Assembly: GCF_900086985.1 (NCBI RefSeq)
Contig: NZ_LT593974.1
Span: forward strand, 3,906,001 to 3,970,000
Length of the DNA: 64,000 nt
Reading direction: 5' to 3'
Source: Halomonas sp. HL-93
GTDB taxonomy: Bacteria > Pseudomonadota > Gammaproteobacteria > Pseudomonadales > Halomonadaceae
Below the pieces are notes generated by a model that was not told the origin of the DNA, did no database searches, and worked only from the letters and a program-made list of their open reading frames with translations. Below are positions 1 through 10,251 of the stretch, piece after piece (positions within the stretch are counted from its first letter, which is position 1; the number at the start of each line of letters is the position of its first letter). The position numbers and the translations under genes are program-made.

Positions 1-373
1 GCCCCGACCTACTCGATTTCACATGATCAGACTTTCGACTACGGGGCTATCACCCGCTACGGCCGCGCTTCCCAACGCATTCGCCTAATCAGTCACATGC
101 TTAAGGGCTGGTCCCCGTTCGCTCGCCGCTACTGGGGGAATCTCGGTTGATTTCTTTTCCTCAGGGTACTTAGATGTTTCAGTTCCCCTGGTTCGCCTCC
201 TGGCCCTATAGATTCAGGACAGGATACCGATCTTGTGATCGGTGGGTTTCCCCATTCAGAAATGCCCGGGTCACAGGTTGTTTGCCACCTCGCCGAGCCT
301 TATCGCAGGCTTCCACGTCTTTCATCGCCTCTGGCTGCCTAGGCATCCACCGTGTGCGCTTCATTGCTTGACC
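1..373 (-). rRNA. rrl: 23S ribosomal RNA, 5' end only (truncated by window edge)
   Basis: The minus strand read from about 373 begins GGTCAAGCAATGAAGCGCAC, followed by the ACACGGTGGATGCC block typical of the 5' end of bacterial 23S rRNA. Only the first ~370 nt are present; the gene continues beyond base 1. It lies 310 bp downstream of the 16S gene in the same transcript. The exact mature 5' end is estimated by similarity to the E. coli start. Confidence 0.95.
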
Positions 374-495
374 CTATAACCCGAAGGAGTCTGGTATCTC
401 GCAATGATAACGATTGCCGGATACGCTTGAGACGTATCACAAAACAATTACGTAGGAACGTGTTCAAAACACGTTCCTGTCAGCATGATATACAT

Positions 496-507
496 TGTTA
501 AAGAGCG
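496..507 (-). promoter_or_regulatory. Spacer boxA antitermination element
   Basis: The minus strand reads CGCTCTTTAACA, one base from the E. coli rrn boxA TGCTCTTTAACA that recruits NusB/S10 for ribosomal antitermination. It lies between the spacer hairpin and the 23S gene, the usual place for the spacer copy, and a second copy lies in the leader at 2401-2413. Confidence 0.75.
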
Positions 508-513
508 ACTGCT

Positions 514-623
514 ATGCGCAGTGATAAGCGGATGCTTTTTTCACTTTAAAAGAAAAAGAAAGGTCTTTAAAAAAAGGTCTTTTTTCTTTTTTCAATGTGA
601 AGACAACGCTTATCACTGCGTAT
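514..623. repeat. Long inverted repeat (hairpin) in the rRNA spacer
   Basis: ATGCGCAGTGATAAGCG at 514-530 is the inverted copy of bases 607-623 with one mismatch in 17. The enclosed segment is itself purine/pyrimidine symmetrical: GAAAAAGAAAGG faces TCTTTTTTCTTTTTTC, and TTCAC faces GTGAA, so the whole 110 nt can fold into one long stem. In the transcript it would sit between 16S and 23S rRNA. Its role is unknown; RNase III processing is an inference. Confidence 0.7.
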
Positions 624-634
624 CGGCAGTTTCT

Positions 635-665
635 TGATCAGGTAATTCATTGTGAGCGCTTACCG
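635..665 (-). other. 16S rRNA processing stem, 3' arm
   Basis: TGATCAGGTAATTCATTGTG and the following GAGCGCTTACCG are nearly the exact reverse complement of bases 2369-2398 upstream of the 16S gene. The two flanks can pair to loop out the whole 16S sequence, the classic RNase III precursor stem. Confidence 0.75.
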
Positions 666-683
666 CGAGGATAATGCATCGTT

Positions 684-2215
<1,532 letters not shown>

Positions 2216-2368
2216 TAAGATCTATGCGGTTCTTACTCACTACCCCGAAGGGCAGCAAAAGCGAACCAAACTTGGCTCAAGGGTCAAACGAATTCATTCA
2301 ATATCGGCTTCGAAAAGCCGTAGTGCTTGAGTCGCTTGCCTTGATATTTGGTGATTTATCACCCTCAT

Positions 2369-2398
2369 CGGCAAGCGCCCACATGAATTACCTGATCA
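2369..2398 (-). other. 16S rRNA processing stem, 5' arm
   Basis: CGGCAAGCGCCCACATGAAT and the following TACCTGATCA pair with bases 635-665 beyond the 16S 3' end, with only a few mismatches over 30 bp. This supports the RNase III-type processing stem enclosing 16S rRNA. Confidence 0.75.
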
Positions 2399-2400
2399 AA

Positions 2401-2413
2401 TTATTAAAGAGCG
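2401..2413 (-). promoter_or_regulatory. Leader boxA antitermination element
   Basis: The minus strand reads CGCTCTTTAATAA, close to the rrn boxA consensus TGCTCTTTAACA. It lies about 50 nt downstream of the predicted rrn start site and just before the processing stem, where leader boxA elements occur. Confidence 0.65.
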
Positions 2414-2470
2414 TTTCGCTTTACAAAACCGGCCCACCGGTGAACGGTTTGGCCTCAGCGAGGAAGACGT

Positions 2471-2498
2471 ATTCTACGCACTTCCGACTGGTTGTCAA
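2471..2498 (-). promoter_or_regulatory. rrn operon promoter
   Basis: On the minus strand a perfect -35 TTGACA (2493-2498) and a -10 TAGAAT (2471-2476) are separated by 16 bp. Transcription would start near 2464, about 250 nt upstream of mature 16S. The slightly short spacer is typical of strong, growth-regulated rRNA promoters. An AT-rich stretch (CTAATTAG) just upstream could act as an UP element. No second promoter was recognised. Confidence 0.8.
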
Positions 2499-2765
2499 TG
2501 ACTAATTAGCGCGAGGTGATGCAAACCTACTGTCACTATCAGCACCCTAACTCACTGACAAACCGAGAGTTTTTAACCCCTCCCACCGCTGGTAACGCTT
2601 GGCGTCCCCGGCAGCGGATGCGTACTTTACGGCTTCACCGCCGGGTTGGCAAGAGGGTTATGAGAAAAAGTTTTATGATTAGGCGCTATCCACTGTGAAA
2701 GCGCTTCGGCGATAGGCTGGTTGGCGGTTACACTAGCGATACTTACTTTCCTGCCGAGGTCCGTG
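2499..2765. other. Intergenic region between rrn promoter and pyrB
   Basis: This 267-bp gap separates the leftward rrn promoter from rightward pyrB. No gene is supported: the frames across it lack ribosome-binding sites and recognisable sequence. It probably holds the pyrB promoter, but no hexamer pair with acceptable spacing was found (a TTGGCA at 2646 and TATGAT at 2674 are 22 bp apart). Confidence 0.5.
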
Positions 2766-3797
2766 ATGAGCCAGAGCCAGCATCTGTTAACCGTCGATTC
2801 ATTAGATCGCGAAAGCGTTGATCATTTACTGCGTGTTGCTGCACGTATGGAGCCAATTGCTCAGCGGCGTCAAGTGACACGAGTTTTGGAAGGGGCGGTA
2901 CTCGGCAATCTATTTTTTGAAGCCAGTACGCGCACGCGCGTAAGCTTCAACTCAGCGTTTTGCCGTTTGGGCGGCAGCGTATGTGATACGACAGGCTTTA
3001 CCTTCTCTTCCATGGCCAAGGGAGAGTCGCTGTATGACACCAGTCGTGTGATGAGCGGCTACTGCGACGCGATTGTGATGCGACACCCCGATCAAGGCTC
3101 AGTGGCGGAGTTCGCAGCTGCAACCAATGTGCCGGTGATTAACGGCGGGGACGGGCCAGGCGAGCACCCCAGCCAAGCGCTGCTCGATCTTTATACGATT
3201 GATAAAGAGTTCCATCGCCTAGGGAAATCTCTTAGCGGTGCGCATATTCTGCTCACTGGAGATTTAAAATATGGCCGTACCGTCCACTCACTGATTAAGC
3301 TACTGTCACTCTATGATCCACTACGCATTACGCTAGTGTCGCCGCCAGGCCTTGAGATGCCTGCAAAGCTAATCGATCTCGTCACCTCGCGCGGCCACCG
3401 CATTGAACAACGCAGCTCGCTGGCTAGCAACTTCTCGGATTTGGACGTGGTGTACGCGACCCGGATTCAGAAGGAGCGTTTTACTGACGAGATGAACGAG
3501 AGCTTTCAGGGGCTTTCCGACGACTTTATGGTCAACCGAGACTTTCTGGATCGACGCTGCAGCCAAAATACGATTGTGATGCACCCCCTGCCCCGCGATA
3601 GCCGCCCTGGCGCGAATGACTTGAATGTGGATCTAAATGGCGACCCTCGGCTGGCCATCTTCCGGCAAACGGATAGTGGCATTCCCATGCGCATGGCGAT
3701 CTTTGCCACGCTATTAGAAGTCGATGAACTGATTGAAAAAGAGATGCGGCCCGTGCGCTGGTTTGTGCCCGCTCAAACCGGCACCCTCGACCGTTAA
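2766..3797 (+). CDS. pyrB: Aspartate carbamoyltransferase catalytic subunit
   Basis: Cytosolic enzyme that condenses carbamoyl phosphate with L-aspartate, the committed step of pyrimidine synthesis. The 343-aa product has the carbamoyl-phosphate loop FEASTRTRVSF, HPSQALLDL for phosphate binding, GDLKYGRTVHSL, and MHPLPR near the C terminus, all hallmarks of the ATCase family. The ATG at 2766 has GAGG six bases upstream; a longer TTG-started frame from 2721 has no better ribosome site. No pyrI or pyrC-like gene is adjacent. It converges on ruvX with about 20 bp between stops. In Pseudomonas pyrB lies downstream of ruvX on the same strand, so the orientation here is rearranged. Confidence 0.95.
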   Translation: MSQSQHLLTVDSLDRESVDHLLRVAARMEPIAQRRQVTRVLEGAVLGNLFFEASTRTRVSFNSAFCRLGGSVCDTTGFTFSSMAKGESLYDTSRVMSGYCDAIVMRHPDQGSVAEFAAATNVPVINGGDGPGEHPSQALLDLYTIDKEFHRLGKSLSGAHILLTGDLKYGRTVHSLIKLLSLYDPLRITLVSPPGLEMPAKLIDLVTSRGHRIEQRSSLASNFSDLDVVYATRIQKERFTDEMNESFQGLSDDFMVNRDFLDRRCSQNTIVMHPLPRDSRPGANDLNVDLNGDPRLAIFRQTDSGIPMRMAIFATLLEVDELIEKEMRPVRWFVPAQTGTLDR

Positions 3798-3816
3798 TGC
3801 ACTCGCAAGCTGGCTC

Positions 3817-4272
3817 TTATTGAGATAAACGCCCGCCGGGAAGCCCTTCCTGGTGGGCAAACCAGCCTTCCAAAATAAGTACCGCGGCAATACCATCGAC
3901 ACTGTCTTCGCGGTAGTTACCGCGGTGGCCCGCCGCATGGGCGATTTGTTTGGCTTCCTGGGTAGAGCCGCGCTCATCGACCATTACACAGGGCTTTCCA
4001 AAACGCCCGTGGAGCCGGTTGGCAAATTTACGCGCGCGGGTACTCATGGCCGACTCGGTGCCATCCATGTTGAGCGGCAAGCCTACTACGAACATATCAG
4101 GCTGCCACTCCTTTACCAGACGCGCTACCAAGTCCCAGTCGGGAATGCCGTCACGGGCGGTGAGCGGGGCAAGCTCACGGGCGCTGTTTAGCAGTTCATT
4201 GCCGACGGCTACGCCGATGCGGCGCGTACCAAAATCAAACGCGAGTAACAGACGCTGCCCTATTTCAGCCAT
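3817..4272 (-). CDS. ruvX: Putative pre-16S rRNA nuclease / Holliday junction resolvase-like RuvX (YqgF)
   Basis: Small RNase H-fold protein of the YqgF/RuvX family (151 aa), proposed to finish the 5' end of 16S rRNA. The N terminus LLAFDFGTRRIGVAVG carries the family's first catalytic Asp, VVGLPLNMDG is the second strand motif, and VDERGSTQEA and SVDGIAAVLIL hold the remaining acidic residues. The ATG at 4272 follows GAGG only three bases away; a TTG three codons earlier is possible. It is the last gene of the leftward run that begins at yibN and lies 12 bp after algH. Confidence 0.93.
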   Translation of the reverse strand: MAEIGQRLLLAFDFGTRRIGVAVGNELLNSARELAPLTARDGIPDWDLVARLVKEWQPDMFVVGLPLNMDGTESAMSTRARKFANRLHGRFGKPCVMVDERGSTQEAKQIAHAAGHRGNYREDSVDGIAAVLILEGWFAHQEGLPGGRLSQ

Positions 4273-4284
4273 TATCCTCAACCA

Positions 4285-4842
4285 TTATGCGTGCCCTGCG
4301 TCACGGGTCATCAGGTTAAGGTCAACGCCAAGGATGCCTGCCGCGGCGGCGAGCCGTTCAGCAGGCGGGGTATCGAAAAGCACCGACGCTTGGCCTTCCA
4401 CGGTCAGCCAAGCATTCTCTTTTAGCTCTTCTTCCAACTGACCTACTTCCCAACCGGCACAACCTAAGCACACCAGAAACTGCTCGGGGCCTTCACCATT
4501 TGCCAAGGCCTGCAAAATATCCATCGACGTCGTCAATGCAATGCCGTCCTCCACTTGAAGGCTTGAGTCCCACGCCTGGCTATCGCCGATGTGGAGAATA
4601 AAGCCGCGATCTTTATGCATTGGCCCGCCGTAATAAACCGGTGCGTTGCGGCACGGACTCTCGTCTCCCCCTAGTTCCAACTGTTCAAACAACGCGTCTA
4701 GGGTGATTTCCAAGGGACGATTGGCGATGACCCCCATACAGCCATTGTGATCATGGTCGCATAGATAGATAAGGCTTCCCGCAAAATTAGGGTCGTCTTG
4801 GTGCGGCATGGCCATCAAAAAATGATGCTTTAAACTTTGCAT
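4285..4842 (-). CDS. algH: YqgE/AlgH family protein
   Basis: 185-aa cytosolic protein of the YqgE/AlgH (DUF179) family. AlgH was named for an effect on alginate expression in Pseudomonas; its biochemical role is unknown. Family features visible are the start LKHHFLMAMPHQDDPNFAGS, the GCMGVIANRP turn, YYGGPMHKDRGFILH, and FLVCLGCAGWEVGQLEEEL. The ATG at 4842 is chosen because AGGAG lies four bases before it; a frame start ten codons upstream lacks this. It lies between gshB and ruvX, the order also found in Pseudomonas. Confidence 0.93.
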   Translation of the reverse strand: MQSLKHHFLMAMPHQDDPNFAGSLIYLCDHDHNGCMGVIANRPLEITLDALFEQLELGGDESPCRNAPVYYGGPMHKDRGFILHIGDSQAWDSSLQVEDGIALTTSMDILQALANGEGPEQFLVCLGCAGWEVGQLEEELKENAWLTVEGQASVLFDTPPAERLAAAAGILGVDLNLMTRDAGHA

Positions 4843-4923
4843 GCGTCTCCTGCGGCCAGCTGACATCAACAGCCGACCTAAAAAATCAATAAATAGTGCG
4901 CGCCAGAGCCATAGCAGCCCGCT

Positions 4924-5883
4924 TTATGCAGCAAGACGACGCTCAATGGCATCCAACAGCAAACCTGCGATATCCGTGCCACGCTGATCGTCAATTTCAC
5001 GTACGCAAGTTGGGCTTGTGACGTTAATTTCCGTAATGTAATCGCCGATCACATCCAGACCGACAAACATCAGCCCTTTCTCGCGGATCATGGGCTGTAC
5101 TTGCTGAATGAGCCACTGGTCTCGCTCGGTCAGCTCACGACTCACACCACGACCACCGGCAGCAAGGTTGCCACGCGTTTCACCCGCTGAGGGGATGCGT
5201 GCGAGTCCGTAAGGAACAGGCTCGCCATCGACCAGCAAAATCCGCGTGTCGCCTTCTTTAATAGCGGGCAGGTAGCGCTGCGCCATAATCTGGCGTTGGC
5301 CGCGTAGAGTAAGCTGCTCAATCACCGCGCCGATGTTGCGCCCTTCAGGGCCAATGTGAAAAATACCGGTGCCGCCCATGCCATCCAGCGGCTTAAAAAT
5401 GACATCGCCATGCTCGGCATGAAAGGCGCGCAACACATCGGCGCGGCTGGCTACCAACGTCGGTGCGCAGCACTGCGGAAACTGCTGGGCAAACAGCTTT
5501 TCATTGCACTGCAATAGAGCGGCGGTTGGATTGACGACCAATACGCCCTCGCGCTCTGCAAAGCCAAGCAAATGAACCGCGTTGGTGAAATCCGCATCCA
5601 CCGGCGGGTCTTTACGCATCAATACTGCGTCAAGCTCGTCGAGCGGCCGCGCAGAAGGCTCACCGAGTTCATACCAATGCGCGGGATCTCGATAAACCGT
5701 CAACGGCCGCATGCGTGCATAAGCTTGCCCTGCATTCAAGAAAAGATCTTCCTGCTCCATGTAATGCAACGTATAGCCGCGATCCTGGGCCGCCCATAGC
5801 ATCGCCATAGTGGTATCTTTCTTGTAAGCGATATCGCTGATGGGGTCCATCACGACACCAAGGTGCAATGTTGACTGACTCAT
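4924..5883 (-). CDS. gshB: Glutathione synthetase
   Basis: ATP-grasp enzyme joining gamma-glutamylcysteine and glycine to give glutathione (319 aa). The start at 5883 (MSQSTLHLGVVMDPI) fits the family N terminus. VLMRKDPPVDADF, NEKLFAQQFPQ, the ATP loop FKPLDGMGGTGIFHI and the metal/substrate segment GLDVIGDYITEINVTSPTC are all characteristic. An in-frame extension to 5946 looks spurious. It follows the CvfB-like gene and precedes algH by 81 bp in the leftward run. Confidence 0.96.
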   Translation of the reverse strand: MSQSTLHLGVVMDPISDIAYKKDTTMAMLWAAQDRGYTLHYMEQEDLFLNAGQAYARMRPLTVYRDPAHWYELGEPSARPLDELDAVLMRKDPPVDADFTNAVHLLGFAEREGVLVVNPTAALLQCNEKLFAQQFPQCCAPTLVASRADVLRAFHAEHGDVIFKPLDGMGGTGIFHIGPEGRNIGAVIEQLTLRGQRQIMAQRYLPAIKEGDTRILLVDGEPVPYGLARIPSAGETRGNLAAGGRGVSRELTERDQWLIQQVQPMIREKGLMFVGLDVIGDYITEINVTSPTCVREIDDQRGTDIAGLLLDAIERRLAA

Positions 5884-5958
5884 TGGGGCACAATCCATAC
5901 ATGAACAATAGTTGAGCAGTATGCCGTACTGCTTCTCAGGCTCCAACCGCGAGCCGCC

Positions 5959-6651
5959 TCAATCGCTGAGCGCACCGGGCACTAGGCGTATGGCACCGGG
6001 TTCCAGGGTGACCAACCCTTGCTTGTAAAGTCGCCCAATCGCCTGTTTATAAGCGCTTTTGCTCACGCCTAGGCGCGCCTTGATGGCATGAGCGTCACTT
6101 TTATCGCCCAGCGCCAGATAACCGCCGCTTGCACGCAGTGCCTGGAGTACTTTATCGCCCACCACATCCAAGCGAGCAGCACCTGGGGGAAGCAGAGAAA
6201 TATCCACTCGGCCATCTTCGCGGCGCTGCTTTACAAAGCCTGTTAACGACTGACCTCGCCGTAACGGCTGACTAATATCATCCTGATAAATCAACCCCCA
6301 GTAACGGTGATTGACGACGACTTTCATCCCCAGATCGGTGCGGTCGGCAACCACTACCGCCACAGGATCGCCCGTCTCGAGTGCCCAGGCGTCGTCGGTT
6401 AAAAAGCGATCAAGTCGCATGGTCGCCACGGGCCGCCCCTGGTCGTCGCTGTACAGCATGACCAGCACGCGTTTGCCAGGGTCGGGGCGAAAGCGCTGCT
6501 CGCTGTAGGGCAATAGCACATCTTTAGGCTGGCCCCAGCGTAAAAAAGCCCCAGTGCTATTCACGGCGGTCACCGTTAAGTAGGCCACTTCACCCAATTG
6601 GGCGGAAGCATCGCTAGCAGATCGGGTGGCGGAATGAGGCTCGCGAACCAT
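5959..6651 (-). CDS. S1-like RNA-binding protein of the CvfB family
   Basis: The 230-aa product resembles the CvfB/YitL family: an N-terminal run of S1-like OB folds (GEVAYLTVTAVNSTGAFLRW, then KDVLLPYSEQ, and a second fold around GDPVAVVVADRTDLGMKVVV) and a C-terminal winged helix (LGVSKSAYKQAIGRLYKQGL). CvfB of Staphylococcus affects virulence-gene expression and binds RNA; in gammaproteobacteria the role is unknown. The ATG at 6651 was chosen because the S1 region starts soon after; an upstream ATG at 6699 is possible. It lies between rsmE and gshB on the same strand. Confidence 0.82.
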   Translation of the reverse strand: MVREPHSATRSASDASAQLGEVAYLTVTAVNSTGAFLRWGQPKDVLLPYSEQRFRPDPGKRVLVMLYSDDQGRPVATMRLDRFLTDDAWALETGDPVAVVVADRTDLGMKVVVNHRYWGLIYQDDISQPLRRGQSLTGFVKQRREDGRVDISLLPPGAARLDVVGDKVLQALRASGGYLALGDKSDAHAIKARLGVSKSAYKQAIGRLYKQGLVTLEPGAIRLVPGALSD

Positions 6652-6722
6652 GGGTGCCGTCCTTACAGTAAGTAGGCCTTCATTATGGGGCCTTGGCAAC
6701 GCAAGGCAAAGCGTAGCCAGGC

Positions 6723-7442
6723 TTACAAATCGCCGAAATAGTGCTGCAGAAGCGTTAACGCCACTATCGGCGCCGTCTCAGTACGCAGCACCCGTGGGCC
6801 CAGGGTGAGTGGGGTAAAATCGGCGGCTGATGCAGCCGCAATATCCGTGTCACTCAAGCCACCTTCGGGCCCAATCAATAGCGCCACTGCCTCTGGGGAC
6901 AGCTCGCGATCAAAAGGATGACCGGTCGCTAAATGAAGCATTAAACGCAGTGGTTCCTGGCGCTCGTCAAGCCAAGCTTGGAGGGTTACCGGCGAATTCA
7001 CAGGCGGCACTACGGCCCGCCCGCTCTGTTCACAGGCACTGGCAGCTACCGCCTGCCAATGGGCAAGCTTTTTCTCCTCCCGGTCGCCTTTAAGGCGTAC
7101 ATCACACCGCTCGGTATAAAGTGGAGTGATGGCCGACACGCCAAGCTCGACGGCCTTCTGAATGGCATAATCCATTCGGTCGCCTTTGGAAATCGCCTGG
7201 CCTAAATGCACCGCCAATGGCGATTCATCGCTGCCCGGCCAAACAACGTCTACCCGGGCCACCGTTCGCTTACGGCTTGCCTCAACCAAGCGCACACCTG
7301 CTTCATGACCTTGGCCATCAAATAACACCAGCGGTGCGTTTTCTGTAAGCCGAAGCACGCGGGTAACGTGTCGTGCGGGGCCTTCTGGCAGCACCACCTC
7401 ATCGCCTGTACTAAACGCCAAGGGCACGTAAAGGCGAGGCAT
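6723..7442 (-). CDS. rsmE: 16S rRNA (uracil-1498-N3)-methyltransferase
   Basis: SPOUT-class methyltransferase acting on U1498 of 16S rRNA in the 30S subunit (239 aa). The N-terminal PUA-like domain starts MPRLYVPLAF and includes HVTRVLRL; the catalytic knot has LLIGPEGGLSDTDI and the conserved LGPRVLRTETAPIVAL, which form the AdoMet pocket. The start at 7442 matches the family; the frame runs 12 codons further upstream into sequence next to secB. It follows secB by about 40 bp. Confidence 0.95.
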   Translation of the reverse strand: MPRLYVPLAFSTGDEVVLPEGPARHVTRVLRLTENAPLVLFDGQGHEAGVRLVEASRKRTVARVDVVWPGSDESPLAVHLGQAISKGDRMDYAIQKAVELGVSAITPLYTERCDVRLKGDREEKKLAHWQAVAASACEQSGRAVVPPVNSPVTLQAWLDERQEPLRLMLHLATGHPFDRELSPEAVALLIGPEGGLSDTDIAAASAADFTPLTLGPRVLRTETAPIVALTLLQHYFGDL

Positions 7443-7481
7443 TTTGCCGTGCAAGGCGTACCAGTCGGCAGCGCGCATCGC

Positions 7482-7991
7482 TTAGTGAGTGTTCTCTTCG
7501 GTTGGGCTGGCTTGTTGTTTCTCGCGCTGTTTACGCTGCGCGTACATCGCTTCAAAATTCACCGGGGCCAGCATCAACGGCGGGAAGCCACCACGATTGA
7601 CCAGGTTGTCTACACATTCCCGGGCATACGGAAACAACAAATTAGGGCAGAAAGCGCCCAAGGTTTGATCCAACTGAGCACCTTCGATACCGGCAATGCG
7701 GAACAAGCCTGCCTGTTCGACTTCCGCCAAAAAGGATGTCGTGCCGGTTTCGTTATCGTTAACCTGGGCGGTCACTTTGACGACCACTTCGTACTGGTCA
7801 TCGGCAATTTTGGTGCTGCTGGTGTTAAGATCGAGATTGACCTTGGGCTTAAACGCCTCCTTGAACACCGACGGGGAATTGGGTGCTTCAAACGAAATAT
7901 CTTTCACATAAATGCGCTGTAGTGAGAACTTGAGCTGGGGCTTTTCGTCGGTTTGCGCGCCAGCCTGCGGGGTGTTGTTATCTTCCGCCAT
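7482..7991 (-). CDS. secB: Protein-export chaperone SecB
   Basis: Tetrameric cytosolic chaperone that keeps presecretory proteins unfolded and delivers them to SecA. The 169-aa product has the family core FSLQRIYVKDISFEAPNSP, EVEQAGLFRIAG, the CPNLLFPYARE segment and GGFPPLMLAPVNF. A GGAG site precedes the ATG at 7991. It is second in the leftward run after yibN. In enterics grxC lies between yibN and secB; here only about 50 bp separate them, so grxC is missing from this position. Confidence 0.98.
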   Translation of the reverse strand: MAEDNNTPQAGAQTDEKPQLKFSLQRIYVKDISFEAPNSPSVFKEAFKPKVNLDLNTSSTKIADDQYEVVVKVTAQVNDNETGTTSFLAEVEQAGLFRIAGIEGAQLDQTLGAFCPNLLFPYARECVDNLVNRGGFPPLMLAPVNFEAMYAQRKQREKQQASPTEENTH

Positions 7992-8040
7992 GGGAGAACT
8001 CCTCGTTGTTGATGCAATAAAAAGAGAGATACGTTTGTGC

Positions 8041-8463
8041 TTACTTTTTAACCACTGGCAGGCCGTCTGCCTGCCACTGCGCCATGCCGCCTTTCAATTT
8101 AAAAGCCCGTTCAAAGCCTGCTTTAGCGAGCTTGGCCTGGGCAGCGCCCGAACTTTGGCCGTGCTTACACACCACAATGATCGGCTTGTCTTTCACCTTA
8201 TTCAGCTCATTCATGCGGCTATCAAGGCTGCTCTGGGGAATGTTGCGCGCACCGGCGATATGGCCCGTTTTAAAGTCTTTGCTCTCACGGATATCCAACA
8301 CGACAGCGTCCTCACGGTTAATAAGCTGCGTAGCTTCGGAGGCCCCCAACGCATGGGTGGAAGCACTGCGTGTTTCATAAATAATCCACGCTATCAGTGC
8401 CAGCAAAAACGCCCCCACTAATAGGGGATGATTCATTACGAATTCGAACAGCTGATCGATCAT
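8041..8463 (-). CDS. yibN: Membrane-anchored rhodanese-like protein (YibN type)
   Basis: 140-aa protein with one N-terminal membrane segment (about residues 13-29, rich in Leu/Ala/Ile) followed by a single rhodanese domain. LDIRESKDFKTGHIAGARNI is the family CH2A/CH2B region, and Cys99 in VVCKHGQSSGAA is the expected active-site cysteine, so sulfur transfer at the inner membrane face is likely. It heads the seven-gene leftward run and is divergent from gpmI. On the minus strand TATACT at 8525-8530 could be its -10 box, with no clear -35. Confidence 0.9.
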   Translation of the reverse strand: MIDQLFEFVMNHPLLVGAFLLALIAWIIYETRSASTHALGASEATQLINREDAVVLDIRESKDFKTGHIAGARNIPQSSLDSRMNELNKVKDKPIIVVCKHGQSSGAAQAKLAKAGFERAFKLKGGMAQWQADGLPVVKK

Positions 8464-8666
8464 CGCGACACAATCTCTTGGTCAATACGGAAAAAAGCGG
8501 CGTTACCACCGTTAAAACGCGACAAGTATACACGTCTGGCGGCGGAGCGCGCAGGCCTGAGCCATGACGCTGTGCCATTGGCTGCGTTATGATGCCCCAA
8601 GCATGCGTTGGCCGCGACCCCGATCCACTTTATGTCGTTCGGCTTGCCACTCATCAGGAGGATTTC

Positions 8667-10244
<1,578 letters not shown>

Positions 10245-10251
10245 TTCTTTC

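Larger units (their letters stand above)
374..683 (-). other. 16S-23S internal transcribed spacer without tRNA genes
   Basis: About 310 nt separate the 16S 3' end from the 23S 5' end. No tRNA cloverleaf (no GTTCRANNC-type T arm with flanking acceptor stems) is visible on either strand, whereas many gammaproteobacterial rrn spacers carry tRNA-Ile/tRNA-Ala or tRNA-Glu. What it holds instead is a perfect 11-bp hairpin at 454-464/468-478 (AGGAACGTGTT arm, CAA loop), a boxA at 496-507, a long hairpin at 514-623, and one arm of the 16S processing stem at 635-665. Confidence 0.85.

Noticed and set aside
374..683. Possible tRNA-Ile/Ala in the rRNA spacer
   Set aside because: No acceptor, anticodon and T-arm set could be folded on the minus strand; the stems present are long simple hairpins.
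2646..2679. TTGGCA...TATGAT as the pyrB promoter
   Set aside because: The 22-bp spacing is too long for a sigma70 promoter.
3830..3857. GCCCGCCGGGAAG/TTCCTGGTGGGC hairpin as a pyrB terminator
   Set aside because: It has no T tract on the plus strand and lies within the ruvX coding end, so it was not called.
3950..4441. 163-codon plus-strand frame opposite ruvX/algH
   Set aside because: It is antisense to two well-supported genes, is Ser/Arg-rich as expected from codon complement, and matches no family.
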